Assembly (NCBI RefSeq): GCF_003003055.1
Contig: NZ_PVTV01000019.1
Coordinates: 37,012-101,011, forward strand
Length of the DNA stretch: 64,000 bases
Reading direction: 5' to 3'
DNA from: Jezberella montanilacus
GTDB lineage: Bacteria; Pseudomonadota; Gammaproteobacteria; Burkholderiales; Burkholderiaceae_B
The notes beneath the pieces are model-generated. The model saw nothing but the letters and a program-made list of their open reading frames with translations, was not told the DNA's origin and ran no database searches. This document shows positions 16,854 through 26,147 of the stretch, one piece after another. Positions within the stretch are counted from its first letter, which is position 1, and each line of letters starts with the position of its first letter. A program made the position numbers and the translations under genes.

Positions 16854-17962
16854 TGGAAGAACAACTGCTATACGTGGCCGCTGCTCGCTTTGAAGCGGCT
16901 TGCCAGGTTGACTGCCTGCCGGCGGGACACCGCTCTGCAAAGTTACATGGCCATAGCTATCTCGGCGAAGTCAGGGTCAAGCTGCCGCTAGGCTGGGCCG
17001 AGTTTCCCGGTGCTGAAGTGTATGCGCTAAGGGTTCAACTGCAGCAATGCGTGGCACCGCTGGACTACAGTCATCTGAACACACACCTCAACGAACCAAC
17101 CGATGAAAACATTGCGCGCTGGATACGGAAGCGGCTCGGTGGTCTGCCTGGTGGGGTGCCAGGCATCGTCGCGGTCGGCGTGCAAAGTACAACGGAATCA
17201 GGGGTAGATTTAGACGCGTCGGATCACGCACATGTCTGGCGTCGCTACGTGTTTCAATCGGCACATCAGCTACCTCATGTGCCGGCGGACCATAAATGCG
17301 GACGTATGCATGGACATGGTTTTGAGGTCATCCTTCATGCCAATCGTGACTTAGGTCAACAAGCGCTTTCGATTGATTACGATCAGCTGGATGCCTTGTG
17401 GGCACCCATTCATGCCGAACTTGATCACGCCTGTCTGAATGATATACCCGGCCTGGAGAACCCAACCAGTGAGAACATCTCTGCCTGGATTTGGGTCAAG
17501 CTTAAACCGCGACTACCAGAACTGAGCTGGGTGACCGTTTACGAAACAGCTCAATGCGGCGCCCATTTCGACGGCCATCACTATCGAATATGGAAAGAAT
17601 TCACCCTTGACAGCGCAGTGCAGCTCAAGCGCGCACCTGACGGGGATGCAAGAAGACGCATACATGGTCATACCTTCACCTTGCGCCTGCATCTTCATGC
17701 ACCACTCGATACCGTGCGAGGCTGGACCGTCGATTTTGGTGATGTGAAAGAGGTTTTTGATCCAATTTTTAAACAGCTCGATCATCAGCCTTTGCATGAA
17801 GTGCTGGCAGACAGCGACTCTGACACGGCAAACATTGCCCGATACATCAAGACCCTTGCCTCAGCAAAAATCCCTGAAATGGATCGTATTGATTTGTTTG
17901 AAACTCCAGGGTGTGGCGTCATCCTTTATTGGGGTGAGCTCGGGCCCGCCCTCCCTGTTTGA
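16853..17962 (+). CDS. queD: QueD-like protein with three tandem 6-pyruvoyl-tetrahydropterin-synthase domains
   Basis: A 369-residue protein, about three times the length of standard QueD, formed by three T-fold domains at roughly 6-120, 130-245 and 247-362. The middle domain keeps everything needed for 6-carboxytetrahydropterin synthase: zinc ligands H138, H153 and H155, catalytic C149 in DHKCGRMHGH, D191/H192 in LDHACLND, and E231. The first domain has C17 where the first zinc His should be and no catalytic Cys, but keeps LHGH. The third has V256 at that His and no Cys, but keeps IHGH and E350. So one catalytic domain is flanked by two degenerate copies, perhaps giving a pseudo-hexamer from two chains. 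It lies between queC and queE. Confidence 0.9.
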   Translation: MEEQLLYVAAARFEAACQVDCLPAGHRSAKLHGHSYLGEVRVKLPLGWAEFPGAEVYALRVQLQQCVAPLDYSHLNTHLNEPTDENIARWIRKRLGGLPGGVPGIVAVGVQSTTESGVDLDASDHAHVWRRYVFQSAHQLPHVPADHKCGRMHGHGFEVILHANRDLGQQALSIDYDQLDALWAPIHAELDHACLNDIPGLENPTSENISAWIWVKLKPRLPELSWVTVYETAQCGAHFDGHHYRIWKEFTLDSAVQLKRAPDGDARRRIHGHTFTLRLHLHAPLDTVRGWTVDFGDVKEVFDPIFKQLDHQPLHEVLADSDSDTANIARYIKTLASAKIPEMDRIDLFETPGCGVILYWGELGPALPV

Positions 17963-17969
17963 GCTTCCC

Positions 17970-18605
17970 ATGACCTATAGCGTAAAAGAAATTTTTTACA
18001 CCCTGCAAGGGGAAGGTGCGCAAGCTGGTATGCCTGCGGTGTTTTTGCGCTTTGCTGGTTGCAACTTGTGGACTGGGCGCGAGTCAGAACGAAGTACGGC
18101 TGTCTGTCAATTTTGCGATACAGACTTTATCGGCACCGATGGAATCAACGGCAATAAATTTTTGAATGCGGCAAGCCTAGCAGCCAAAGTGGCTTCACTC
18201 TGGCCTCAACAATCGCCTGATCATCGCTTAGTCGTTTGCACTGGCGGTGAGCCGCTGCTGCAGCTTGATGCTGATGCAATCCACGCACTACACGCCCTAG
18301 GGTTTCGTATTGCCGTTGAAACCAATGGCACCATCAAAGCACCCGAAGGAATTGACTGGCTATGTGTGAGCCCCAAGTCAGACGCGCCGCTCAATCAGAT
18401 CAGCGGCCAAGAGCTCAAACTTGTCTTCCCGCAAATTAAAGCGCGACCCGAACTCTTCGAAGCCTTGGACTTCGAACATTTTCTGTTGCAACCGATGGAT
18501 AGCAACGAACAAGCGGCCAATACGCGAGCCGCAATCCAATACTGTCTTGATCACCCAAAATGGCGCCTGAGTTTGCAGACCCATAAGATTATCGGGATTG
18601 CTTGA
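17970..18605 (+). CDS. queE: 7-carboxy-7-deazaguanine synthase (radical SAM)
   Basis: A 211-residue radical SAM enzyme that rearranges 6-carboxytetrahydropterin, the QueD product, into 7-carboxy-7-deazaguanine, the QueC substrate. The cluster motif has the expanded spacing CX14CX2C (from GCNLWTGR to VCQFCDTDF), known from Burkholderia QueE. KEIFYTLQGEG at the N-terminus and VCTGGEPLLQLD in the middle are family hallmarks. The ATG lies seven bases after the queD stop. The last 17 bases overlap, tail to tail, the end of the CoA-transferase gene on the other strand. Confidence 0.95.
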   Translation: MTYSVKEIFYTLQGEGAQAGMPAVFLRFAGCNLWTGRESERSTAVCQFCDTDFIGTDGINGNKFLNAASLAAKVASLWPQQSPDHRLVVCTGGEPLLQLDADAIHALHALGFRIAVETNGTIKAPEGIDWLCVSPKSDAPLNQISGQELKLVFPQIKARPELFEALDFEHFLLQPMDSNEQAANTRAAIQYCLDHPKWRLSLQTHKIIGIA

Positions 18606-19758
18606 GGCTATCCAATATCTCTTGAGTATGTTCGCCCAGCAAGGGCGCAGGTCTTGTAAACCCGCCAGGCGTTTCGGACAGTCTTGGAACGATGTTATGC
18701 ATACGTATCGAGCCAAGATCTCTGTCTTCCAGTTCAACGATAGCCTCACGACCGTCAATATAGGGGTGTCCTACCAGATCAGCCACTGAGCAAACAGGAC
18801 CCACCGTCACGCCCGCTGCCTCGAAAAGTTCGAGGTTTTCAGCTTGAGTGCGCGCCGCGATGAAATTGCCGATCAGACGATCCAGCTCATCACGATTCTT
18901 GACTCGTGCATCATTGGTGCTGAAGCGCTCGTCGTACTTGAGCTCAGGACGGTCGATAGTATCGAGAATTTTCATGGCCATCGATTGCATCGATCCAGAC
19001 AACGCGACAAATCGCTGATCCGCGCAAACATAAACATTGCGCGGTGCCGTGTGGGTGGATTGGTTGCCTGCTCGCATGGTGGCTTCGCCCGTCAACTGAT
19101 ATTTGGCTGCCTCGGAGGCGATCACTGAAAAGATCGGCTCAAACAAGGACAAGTCGATTACCTGACCCCTAGCTTCTTTCTCGGCCACCCGTAACGCAGT
19201 CAACACCCCTGCAGCCCCGTACACACCCGCGATCATATCTGCCAAAGCAAGTGGCGGCAATGCAGGGGGCTTATCCGCAAAGCCATTAAGATGTGCAAAA
19301 CCTGACATTGCTTCAACCAAGGTACCGAAACCAGGTTTGTGGCTAAAGGGACCTGTCTGACCCCAGCCTGATACGCGCACCACGACTAACGCCGGATTGA
19401 TCGAAAGAAGCAGCTCGGGGCTTAGCCCCATTTTTTCGAGTCCACCGGGTACAAAGTTCTCAATCAGAACTTGGGCGGTCGCCACGAGACTTTTAAAAGT
19501 ATTCAGCCCGTCGTCTGACTTAAGATCCAGCACAAGCGAACGTTTGTTACGGCCATACACCTTCCAGTAAATGTCCCAGCCCGCTTCGCGCCAATTGCGC
19601 AAATCGTCACCTGAGCCCTCACGCTCGACTTTAATCACATCAGCACCGAAATCAGCCAAGTAAGCAGACATCATGTTGCCAGCGACCAGACGCGACATAT
19701 CTAATACACGCACGCCAGCTAGGGGTCCAATGTGATCAGGATCAAATTTTTTGCTCAT
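18589..19758 (-). CDS. CaiB/BaiF family (class III) CoA-transferase
   Basis: A 389-residue family III CoA-transferase, moving CoA between carboxylic acids through an aspartyl intermediate. Typical features are LAGVRVLDMSRLVAGN at the start, ADFGADVIKVEREGSGDDLR, the NKRSLVLDLKSDDG segment before the catalytic region, and GFGTLVEAMSGFAHL in the middle. An ATG 14 codons upstream (19798-19800) is in frame, but the MSKKFDPDHIG start fits the family better. The substrate pair cannot be inferred. It reads convergently with queE, overlapping by 17 bp, and divergently from the SGNH-like gene. Confidence 0.9.
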   Translation of the reverse strand: MSKKFDPDHIGPLAGVRVLDMSRLVAGNMMSAYLADFGADVIKVEREGSGDDLRNWREAGWDIYWKVYGRNKRSLVLDLKSDDGLNTFKSLVATAQVLIENFVPGGLEKMGLSPELLLSINPALVVVRVSGWGQTGPFSHKPGFGTLVEAMSGFAHLNGFADKPPALPPLALADMIAGVYGAAGVLTALRVAEKEARGQVIDLSLFEPIFSVIASEAAKYQLTGEATMRAGNQSTHTAPRNVYVCADQRFVALSGSMQSMAMKILDTIDRPELKYDERFSTNDARVKNRDELDRLIGNFIAARTQAENLELFEAAGVTVGPVCSVADLVGHPYIDGREAIVELEDRDLGSIRMHNIVPRLSETPGGFTRPAPLLGEHTQEILDSLKQSR

Positions 19759-19836
19759 CGGTTTCGTCTTGTGATTCTGGCATTCGATTATATTCAGCAT
19801 ACTGGATAAACCACTGTCACTATCGGAGACAATCTC

Positions 19837-20649
19837 ATGACTTCACGGTCAATTTTCAAAACGGTCTGTGCGATCGCCCTAACATTGGTGCTTGGGCAAG
19901 CACAAGCCTACGATACCCCTAAGGTTACGCAGCCACACACTGCGAAAATCACCTCAGGCATCTATGTCGGCAACAGTTTTTTCTACTACAACAACAGCAT
20001 GCATGGCCACGTTAGTAATCTGCTGAAAGCGGCTGCGACCAAACAAGAATTCAGAAGCACCTCAATCACCATCGGGGGATCTGGCCTCGACTGGCATAAC
20101 GTCGAAAGCTATTTCGCCCCGAACGGCATTGGCCGGTATTCCTTCGTAGGCAATAACGAAGTGCAATTCAACAAGCTTGATAAGCTCTGGGATATCGCGA
20201 TCATGATGGATTGCAGTCAGTGCCCCATCCACCCGCAACTGCAGCCTATTTTCTATGAATACGTAAAGAAACACGGAGATACTGTTCGCAGCCATGGTGC
20301 AGAGCCTATGCTGTTCATGTCTTGGGCATATGACGACAAACCTGAAATGACCGAACCGCTTGCAGCCGAGTATGTCAAAGCAGGCAATCTGAACAATATG
20401 ATGGTTATCCCAGCTGGTTTAGCCTTTGCAGCGTCCAAAAAGGCGCGGCCAGACTTGAACCTGTACGCGCCAGATCACCGTCACCCGAGTCTTGCCGGTA
20501 CTTACCTGGGCGCGAGTGTGGTCTACGCATCCTTGTTCAGGCAATCCCCGGTTGGCAATCCTTACACAGCTGGTCTGGATGCTGCAACGGTGGCGTTTCT
20601 GCAGAATACTGCATGGGATACTGTCAAATCTTTTTACGGGATCAAGTAA
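19837..20649 (+). CDS. Exported SGNH/GDSL-hydrolase-like protein
   Basis: A 270-residue protein with a clear signal peptide (residues 1 to about 24, ending AQAYDT). The mature part begins with GIYVGNSFFYY, comparable to the nucleophile block of SGNH hydrolases (GNS), and near the C-terminus has APDHRHPSLAGTYLGA, matching the DxxHPS block with catalytic Asp and His. ITIGGSGLDWH in between may supply the oxyanion glycine. I infer a periplasmic esterase-like enzyme of unknown substrate. Two cysteines (DCSQCP) could form a disulfide. A GGAG precedes the ATG. No functional partner is obvious; glpK starts 45 bp downstream. Confidence 0.72.
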   Translation: MTSRSIFKTVCAIALTLVLGQAQAYDTPKVTQPHTAKITSGIYVGNSFFYYNNSMHGHVSNLLKAAATKQEFRSTSITIGGSGLDWHNVESYFAPNGIGRYSFVGNNEVQFNKLDKLWDIAIMMDCSQCPIHPQLQPIFYEYVKKHGDTVRSHGAEPMLFMSWAYDDKPEMTEPLAAEYVKAGNLNNMMVIPAGLAFAASKKARPDLNLYAPDHRHPSLAGTYLGASVVYASLFRQSPVGNPYTAGLDAATVAFLQNTAWDTVKSFYGIK

Positions 20650-20694
20650 GATCAGGTACTCGTGCTGACAGAACAATAAAAGAGACTTAAAGTC

Positions 20695-22203
20695 ATGAGC
20701 TACATCTTGGCGCTGGATCAAGGCACAACGAGTTCGCGAGCGATTCTGTTCAACGCCGCTGGCGAAGTCGTGTGTACCGCTCAAGAAGAATTCGAGCAGA
20801 TTTTCCCGCACCCGGGCTGGGTTGAGCACAACGCCAACACCATCTGGTCCTCGCAACTCAGCGTGATGCAGGCGGTCGTCGCCGAGGCCAGGTCCAAGCA
20901 CACGATGTCGCTTGATGCCATTGCTGCAATCGCTATCACTAACCAACGTGAAACCACTGTTGTGTGGGATAGAAAAACAGGTCTGCCTATTGCCAATGCA
21001 ATTGTCTGGCAAGACCGCCGGACCGTCGATTTTTGCCAAAGTATGCGAGAGGCTGGGCACGCCCAATTGGTGGCGGACAAGACTGGTTTGCTCATTGACA
21101 GCTATTTTTCTGCAACAAAGATACGCTGGATACTTGATAACGTCGACGGTGCACGCGTGAGGGCTGAGCGGGGCGAACTAGCTTTTGGCACGATTGATAC
21201 CTGGCTGGTGTGGCAACTGACAAACGGCAAAGTGCATGCAACTGATCCAAGTAACGCTTCGCGTTCGATGCTGTTCAATCTGCGGACATTGGATTGGGAT
21301 CAGGACCTGCTGGACTTGTTCGACATCCCTCGTTCGTTACTACCGCATATCGTGCCGAGTTCTGGCATTCTCGGTCACAGCGAAGCCGATCTGCTGGGAC
21401 GATCTTTACCCATCGCATCTATCATCGGGGATCAGCAAGCAGCAACCTTTGGGCAGGCTTGTTTCAAGCTGGGCATGGCGAAAAACACCTATGGCACAGG
21501 TTGCTTTATGTTGATGAATACAGGCGATCAGGCATACCCCAGTAAAAATCGTTTGCTCACGACTGTGGGCTGGCAAAGACAAGCCAATCAGGCTGCCACC
21601 TATTGCCTCGAAGGTTCTGTCTTCATGGGCGGGGCGACGATCCAGTGGTTACGCGACGGACTTGGGATCATTAATCGCGCAGGGGATGTAGAGGCGTTGG
21701 CGGCTTCTGTGCCGGATACCGGAGATGCCTATCTGGTGCCTGCCTTCACCGGTCTCGGTGCACCGGACTGGGACGGTCGAGCAAGAGGATCTTTAGTAGG
21801 CATCACGCGCGGCACAACCAAGGCTCACCTCGCCCGAGCCGCTCTTGAATCGATTGCTTTGCAAGTCGCTGGCGTGCTTGGCGCGATGCAAAAAGATTCG
21901 AGTATCGCCTTGAGCGAACTCAGAGCCGATGGGGGTGCCTGTCACAATAATCTCTTGATGCAGATGCAAGCTGATTTCTCTGGCGTCGCAGTGGTCAGAC
22001 CCAAAGTGACAGAAACAACTGCACTGGGTGCTGCCTACCTTGCAGGCTTGGCGACTGGTGTGTGGTCCGATACCGAACAGATCTCGTCGCTGTGGGCCGT
22101 TGACCGCGTTTTCGAACCCTTGATGGACGAAGCTGCAAGACAAAACAAGATTGCAAGGTGGCGCCAGGCCGTAGAACGTTCACTGGGATGGGCCGAGAAT
22201 TGA
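20695..22203 (+). CDS. glpK: Glycerol kinase
   Basis: A 502-residue FGGY-family kinase that phosphorylates glycerol to sn-glycerol 3-phosphate. The N-terminal [41 protein letters not shown] and the second-domain [13 protein letters not shown] and [12 protein letters not shown] are all glycerol-kinase signatures. The length equals that of the E. coli enzyme. It is followed after eight bases by glpD, so kinase and dehydrogenase form a glycerol-use operon. No glpF facilitator or glpR repressor is in view. Confidence 0.97.
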   Translation: MSYILALDQGTTSSRAILFNAAGEVVCTAQEEFEQIFPHPGWVEHNANTIWSSQLSVMQAVVAEARSKHTMSLDAIAAIAITNQRETTVVWDRKTGLPIANAIVWQDRRTVDFCQSMREAGHAQLVADKTGLLIDSYFSATKIRWILDNVDGARVRAERGELAFGTIDTWLVWQLTNGKVHATDPSNASRSMLFNLRTLDWDQDLLDLFDIPRSLLPHIVPSSGILGHSEADLLGRSLPIASIIGDQQAATFGQACFKLGMAKNTYGTGCFMLMNTGDQAYPSKNRLLTTVGWQRQANQAATYCLEGSVFMGGATIQWLRDGLGIINRAGDVEALAASVPDTGDAYLVPAFTGLGAPDWDGRARGSLVGITRGTTKAHLARAALESIALQVAGVLGAMQKDSSIALSELRADGGACHNNLLMQMQADFSGVAVVRPKVTETTALGAAYLAGLATGVWSDTEQISSLWAVDRVFEPLMDEAARQNKIARWRQAVERSLGWAEN

Positions 22204-22211
22204 ACACCTTC

Positions 22212-23795
22212 ATGAACAGGCCTGAACCAACTGACAGAGCTCAGTTGCTCGATCGCCTCGGTGCACTCGTTCAATATGATTTGGCCATCGTGGGTGGTGG
22301 CGCGACCGGACTGGGCATTGCTTTGGACGCTGCGGCGCGCGGCTTCAGCGTGGCGTTAATCGAGTCAGAAGATTTTGCACACGGCACCTCGTCGCGATCA
22401 ACTAAGTTATTACACGGTGGGGTGAGATACCTCGCACAAGGTAACATCTCTCTCGTTCAAGAGGCCTTGCACGAACGCTCGACGGTTTTGCATAATGCAC
22501 CACATCTCTCACAACGCTTGTCTTTTATTCTGCCCTGCTACAAGTACTGGCAAATACCGTTTTATGCGATAGGCCTGCAGATGTACGACGCGCTCGCTGG
22601 CAAGCGAGGTTTGGGCAAAACTCAAATCATGGGATCGTCTGCCACCCGGCGCAGCATGCCCAATCTGCAACTGAGGCAACTGAAAGGCTCGGTCCGGTAC
22701 TGGGATGCCCAATTCGACGATGCAAGGTTGGCGCTCGCTCTGGCTCGTACCGCTGCGCAGCGTGGCGCCCTGCTCGTGAATTACTGCAAGGTCAATGAGC
22801 TGATCCATGAAAACGGTCGAATAAGTGGACTGGTTTGCGAGGACAGGGAAACGCAGCAGTCTTTTAAAATCTCAGCCAAATGCGTCATTAACGCAGCAGG
22901 TGTCTGGGTTGACAGATTGCGAGCAAGCGACGATGCCACGCGCAATCAAGTCAGCCAGGCTATCGTGGCCCCGAGCCAAGGTGTGCATATCAGTGTGGAC
23001 GCCAGTTTCTTGCCAGGACATGAGGCCCTGATCGTGCCTAAAACTGCTGACGGTCGGGTTTTATTTGCCGTGCCTTGGCGCGGCAAAGTGATTCTCGGCA
23101 CCACCGACACACCAAGACATGATCTGAGCCGAGAACCAGACCCTTTTAAAGCAGAGCTGGATTTTATTCTTGATGAAGGTGCCAAATACCTCGAGCGAGC
23201 GCCGACTCGGGCTGATGTCAAAAGCATCTGGGTAGGCTTACGACCATTAGTCAAACCACCATCAGATGACGGCGATAACACCAAAAAAATCAGTCGTGAA
23301 CATACCGTCTTGATCAGCCCAAGCAAACTGGTCACGGTGACAGGCGGAAAATGGACAACCTATCGCGTGATGGCACAAGATGCTTTGAATCATTGTTTTG
23401 ACGCTGGTTTATTGTCGAAAAAACAAGGTGACGACACGGTCAGGTTGCTACTGGTTGGGGCGCAACAGAACCAGCATTTTGTCGACCCCATGGTCGTCGC
23501 AGGTGGCGCAGCTTTGTACGGGGACGAGGCGGATGAACTGCTTAACCTGCCCGGCCATGACAACGAATTAGGCGGTCAGCTGACTGAGGCAATGGTCAGG
23601 TTCGCGGCACGATATGAATATGCCCGCAAGGTCGAAGACGTATTAGCCAGACGCGCGCGCATCTTATTTCTGGACGCCAGACTGGCGCAAAGCATGGCAC
23701 CCAGCGTGGCCGGTATCTTGCAAAGTGAAACCGGGATTGATCCCGGCCTGTCTGAGTTTCTCGAATTGTGCGAACACTATTTACGGCTGCCTTAA
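22212..23795 (+). CDS. glpD: Aerobic glycerol-3-phosphate dehydrogenase
   Basis: A 527-residue FAD enzyme of the inner membrane that oxidises glycerol 3-phosphate to dihydroxyacetone phosphate and feeds electrons to quinone. The dinucleotide fold YDLAIVGGGATGLGIALDAAARG is near residue 20, followed by GTSSRSTKLLHGGVRYL and, further on, VTGGKWTTYRVMA, which are GlpD hallmarks. An in-frame ATG at 22188, inside glpK, would add eight residues; the start after the glpK stop is preferred. It ends five bases from the convergent SDR gene. Confidence 0.96.
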   Translation: MNRPEPTDRAQLLDRLGALVQYDLAIVGGGATGLGIALDAAARGFSVALIESEDFAHGTSSRSTKLLHGGVRYLAQGNISLVQEALHERSTVLHNAPHLSQRLSFILPCYKYWQIPFYAIGLQMYDALAGKRGLGKTQIMGSSATRRSMPNLQLRQLKGSVRYWDAQFDDARLALALARTAAQRGALLVNYCKVNELIHENGRISGLVCEDRETQQSFKISAKCVINAAGVWVDRLRASDDATRNQVSQAIVAPSQGVHISVDASFLPGHEALIVPKTADGRVLFAVPWRGKVILGTTDTPRHDLSREPDPFKAELDFILDEGAKYLERAPTRADVKSIWVGLRPLVKPPSDDGDNTKKISREHTVLISPSKLVTVTGGKWTTYRVMAQDALNHCFDAGLLSKKQGDDTVRLLLVGAQQNQHFVDPMVVAGGAALYGDEADELLNLPGHDNELGGQLTEAMVRFAARYEYARKVEDVLARRARILFLDARLAQSMAPSVAGILQSETGIDPGLSEFLELCEHYLRLP

Positions 23796-23800
23796 GGGTT

Positions 23801-24544
23801 TCAGGCCGCCATATGGATGCCTCCGTTAACACTGACATCCTCACCCGTCATGAAGCTGCTATCGCTACTGCATAAAAATGCAATCACAGAGGCTATCTCA
23901 CCAGGTTGACCAAAACGTTTAAGTGGCGTTTGAGCGATCGAATCAGCACCACGCAATTTCATTAACTCTGTAGTCATCGGTGTCTCAATAATACCGGGCG
24001 ACACTGAGTTAACCCGGGTTCTTGGTGCTAACTCTCTTGCCAACGAACGCGTCAGGCTTAACAAGGCGCCTTTGGTGGTGCTGTAGTGCGTATTGTGGAA
24101 GGCACCTCGATGGGCGGCAACAGAAGCAATGTTTACGATGGCGCTCTCGTCACTCAGGTATGGTAGCGCGCGTTGGATCAGGTAAAAGACGCCGTCCAGA
24201 TTAATGCTCATGGTCTCACGCCATTGCTCATCGGTCATCCCGTCGACAGGCTGAAACTTGTAGATGGCTGCACCCGGCACCAGATAATCAATGCCACCAA
24301 AGCGATCTGCCGCGAGTTTCACCAAAGCTTCGCAATCTTTGGATGAGGCTGCGTCCATGGCGAAGGTTGCGCAGCGTTCTGGGGCGAGCCCAAGGTCTTG
24401 GACGACTGCAGCTAACGCAGTATTATCCCGATCGGCCAAAACAAGATTGGCGCCGTCCCGGTAAAAGCGTTTAGCAATTTCCCTGCCAATGCCGCCTGCT
24501 GCCCCAGTCAAGACTAGCGCACGACCTGCAAAATCGTATGTCAT
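23801..24544 (-). CDS. SDR family oxidoreductase
   Basis: A 247-residue short-chain dehydrogenase: TGAAGGIGREIAKRF for cofactor binding, an aspartate after the second strand (VLADRDN) suggesting NAD rather than NADP, the catalytic Ser in VNIASVAAHRG and the Tyr-x3-Lys in YSTTKGALLS. The start at ATG has a GGAG site six bases upstream, which decides against the longer frame. The gene follows the GMC oxidoreductase by one base in a three-gene leftward operon, so it probably oxidises a polyol or sugar-acid-like compound. The substrate is unknown. Confidence 0.88.
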   Translation of the reverse strand: MTYDFAGRALVLTGAAGGIGREIAKRFYRDGANLVLADRDNTALAAVVQDLGLAPERCATFAMDAASSKDCEALVKLAADRFGGIDYLVPGAAIYKFQPVDGMTDEQWRETMSINLDGVFYLIQRALPYLSDESAIVNIASVAAHRGAFHNTHYSTTKGALLSLTRSLARELAPRTRVNSVSPGIIETPMTTELMKLRGADSIAQTPLKRFGQPGEIASVIAFLCSSDSSFMTGEDVSVNGGIHMAA

Positions 24545-24545
24545 C

Positions 24546-26147
24546 CTATTCTCCTTTTTTTGCATCCATCAAGATCAGGTCGGCACCTTTTTCGGCGACC
24601 ATCACCACCGCAGCCTGCGTGTTACCGGACACCATAGCTGGCATGACCGACGCATCGACGACGCGTAGTCCGTCAATCCCTTTGAACTTCAAGGATGGAT
24701 CGACCACCGACCGCTCGTCAGTCCCCATCCTGCAGGTACCGGTTGGGTGATAGATTGTTTGGCCATTTTCTCGGGCAAAATCCAACCATTGCTCATCAGT
24801 TTGAGTGACATCACCCGGCGACATTTCATGATCAATGTAATGACTCATGGCGGCTTGACCGACAATCCGTCGGGCGATTTTCATGCCACTGACCAGAACA
24901 TCCCTGTCTTCCTGCTCGGCTAGAAAATTAGGGCGGATACGCGGCTGTTTCGTGCTGTCAGCCGATTGAATATGAATACTGCCTAACGACTTAGGTCTGA
25001 GCCCAGCCACCCCAATCGTCAAACCGGGGAAGGCATCCAGCTTTCTGATGGCTGCGTTGGCATAACTCGCATGCATGAAAAAATATTGCACATCGGGTGT
25101 GGGAATATCGGGGCGGGATTTCACAAATCCATGCCCCAATCCAGTACCCAGAGTGAGAATGCCTTTGCGTTGAGTAAAGTACTGGAGTACCGCGGCACTG
25201 AGGCGCCAACCTTGAGCTAATTCATTCAGTGTTTGCGTATTTTTGACGCGCCAGTTCATGCGTGTGGCGTAATGATCGATATAGTTTTCACCCACCATTG
25301 GGCAGGCGTGCTTAACCTCGATGCCGTATTGCTGCAATAGTACCGGCTCGCCCACGCCAGATAATTCGAGTATCTGCGGGGTCTGTACCGCACCAGCGGC
25401 CATCACGACTTCACGCTTGGCAGAGACCTCGAATGAGCCTTCCGCAGAGCGATAGACAACCCCCGTGCAACGATTAGCCGCTAACTTTAGCTTCTGTACA
25501 GAAGCACCAGTTCGAATCGTCAGATTTTTGCGATGTCTAGCAGGATTGATGTAGCCATCCACCACAGTCCAACGTTGCCCATTTTTTTGCGATGCTTGAT
25601 AGTAGCCAAAACCCGATTGATCACTGCCGTTGTAATCCTCTATCTGGCGATGACCCTCTTGCTCGGCCGCCTTCAAAAAAGCGCTCATCAGCGGATAACG
25701 CTCAGCGATCGGCGACACGTGCATCGGGCCGGTTTTGCCACGCCCTGCATCGCCAGGCAGATAGGTTTCGAACTTTCTAAAATACGGTTCAACGTCGGCT
25801 GCCGACCAACCTGTTGCACCTTGCAAAGCCCACTGATCGTAATCTTCGGGCTGGCCACGCACAAAGACCATGCCGTTAATCAAAGTCGAACCCCCGAGCC
25901 CTTTACCGCGCGGAATCGCAATCTGACGGCCTTTGGTGCCCTCCTCAGGCTCAGTACTAAAGCGCCAGTTGTAGACCGGATCATTCAGTAGTTTGGTAAA
26001 ACCGGCTGGTATCTTAATCCACATACTTTTGGGTTCACCACCCGCTTCAAGCATCAAAACCGTGTATTGACCATCAGCCGTTAAACGATTAGCCAGTACA
26101 CAAGCGGCTGTGCCACCACCCACTATCACATAGTCAAAGGTTTCCAT
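24546..26147 (-). CDS. GMC family FAD-dependent oxidoreductase (choline-dehydrogenase-like)
   Basis: A 533-residue glucose-methanol-choline family flavoenzyme. The FAD site YVIVGGGTAACVLANRL opens the protein; PRGKGLGGSTLINGMVFVRG is the GMC signature; near the C-terminus the catalytic pair is His in YHPTGTCRMG and Asn in VSGNTQAA. Such proteins oxidise primary or secondary alcohols and pass electrons to quinones or oxygen. There is no signal peptide. The start overlaps the stop of the shikimate-dehydrogenase-like gene (TAATG), so the three genes are co-transcribed. Substrate unknown; a polyol or cyclitol would suit the neighbours. Confidence 0.92.
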   Translation of the reverse strand: METFDYVIVGGGTAACVLANRLTADGQYTVLMLEAGGEPKSMWIKIPAGFTKLLNDPVYNWRFSTEPEEGTKGRQIAIPRGKGLGGSTLINGMVFVRGQPEDYDQWALQGATGWSAADVEPYFRKFETYLPGDAGRGKTGPMHVSPIAERYPLMSAFLKAAEQEGHRQIEDYNGSDQSGFGYYQASQKNGQRWTVVDGYINPARHRKNLTIRTGASVQKLKLAANRCTGVVYRSAEGSFEVSAKREVVMAAGAVQTPQILELSGVGEPVLLQQYGIEVKHACPMVGENYIDHYATRMNWRVKNTQTLNELAQGWRLSAAVLQYFTQRKGILTLGTGLGHGFVKSRPDIPTPDVQYFFMHASYANAAIRKLDAFPGLTIGVAGLRPKSLGSIHIQSADSTKQPRIRPNFLAEQEDRDVLVSGMKIARRIVGQAAMSHYIDHEMSPGDVTQTDEQWLDFARENGQTIYHPTGTCRMGTDERSVVDPSLKFKGIDGLRVVDASVMPAMVSGNTQAAVVMVAEKGADLILMDAKKGE

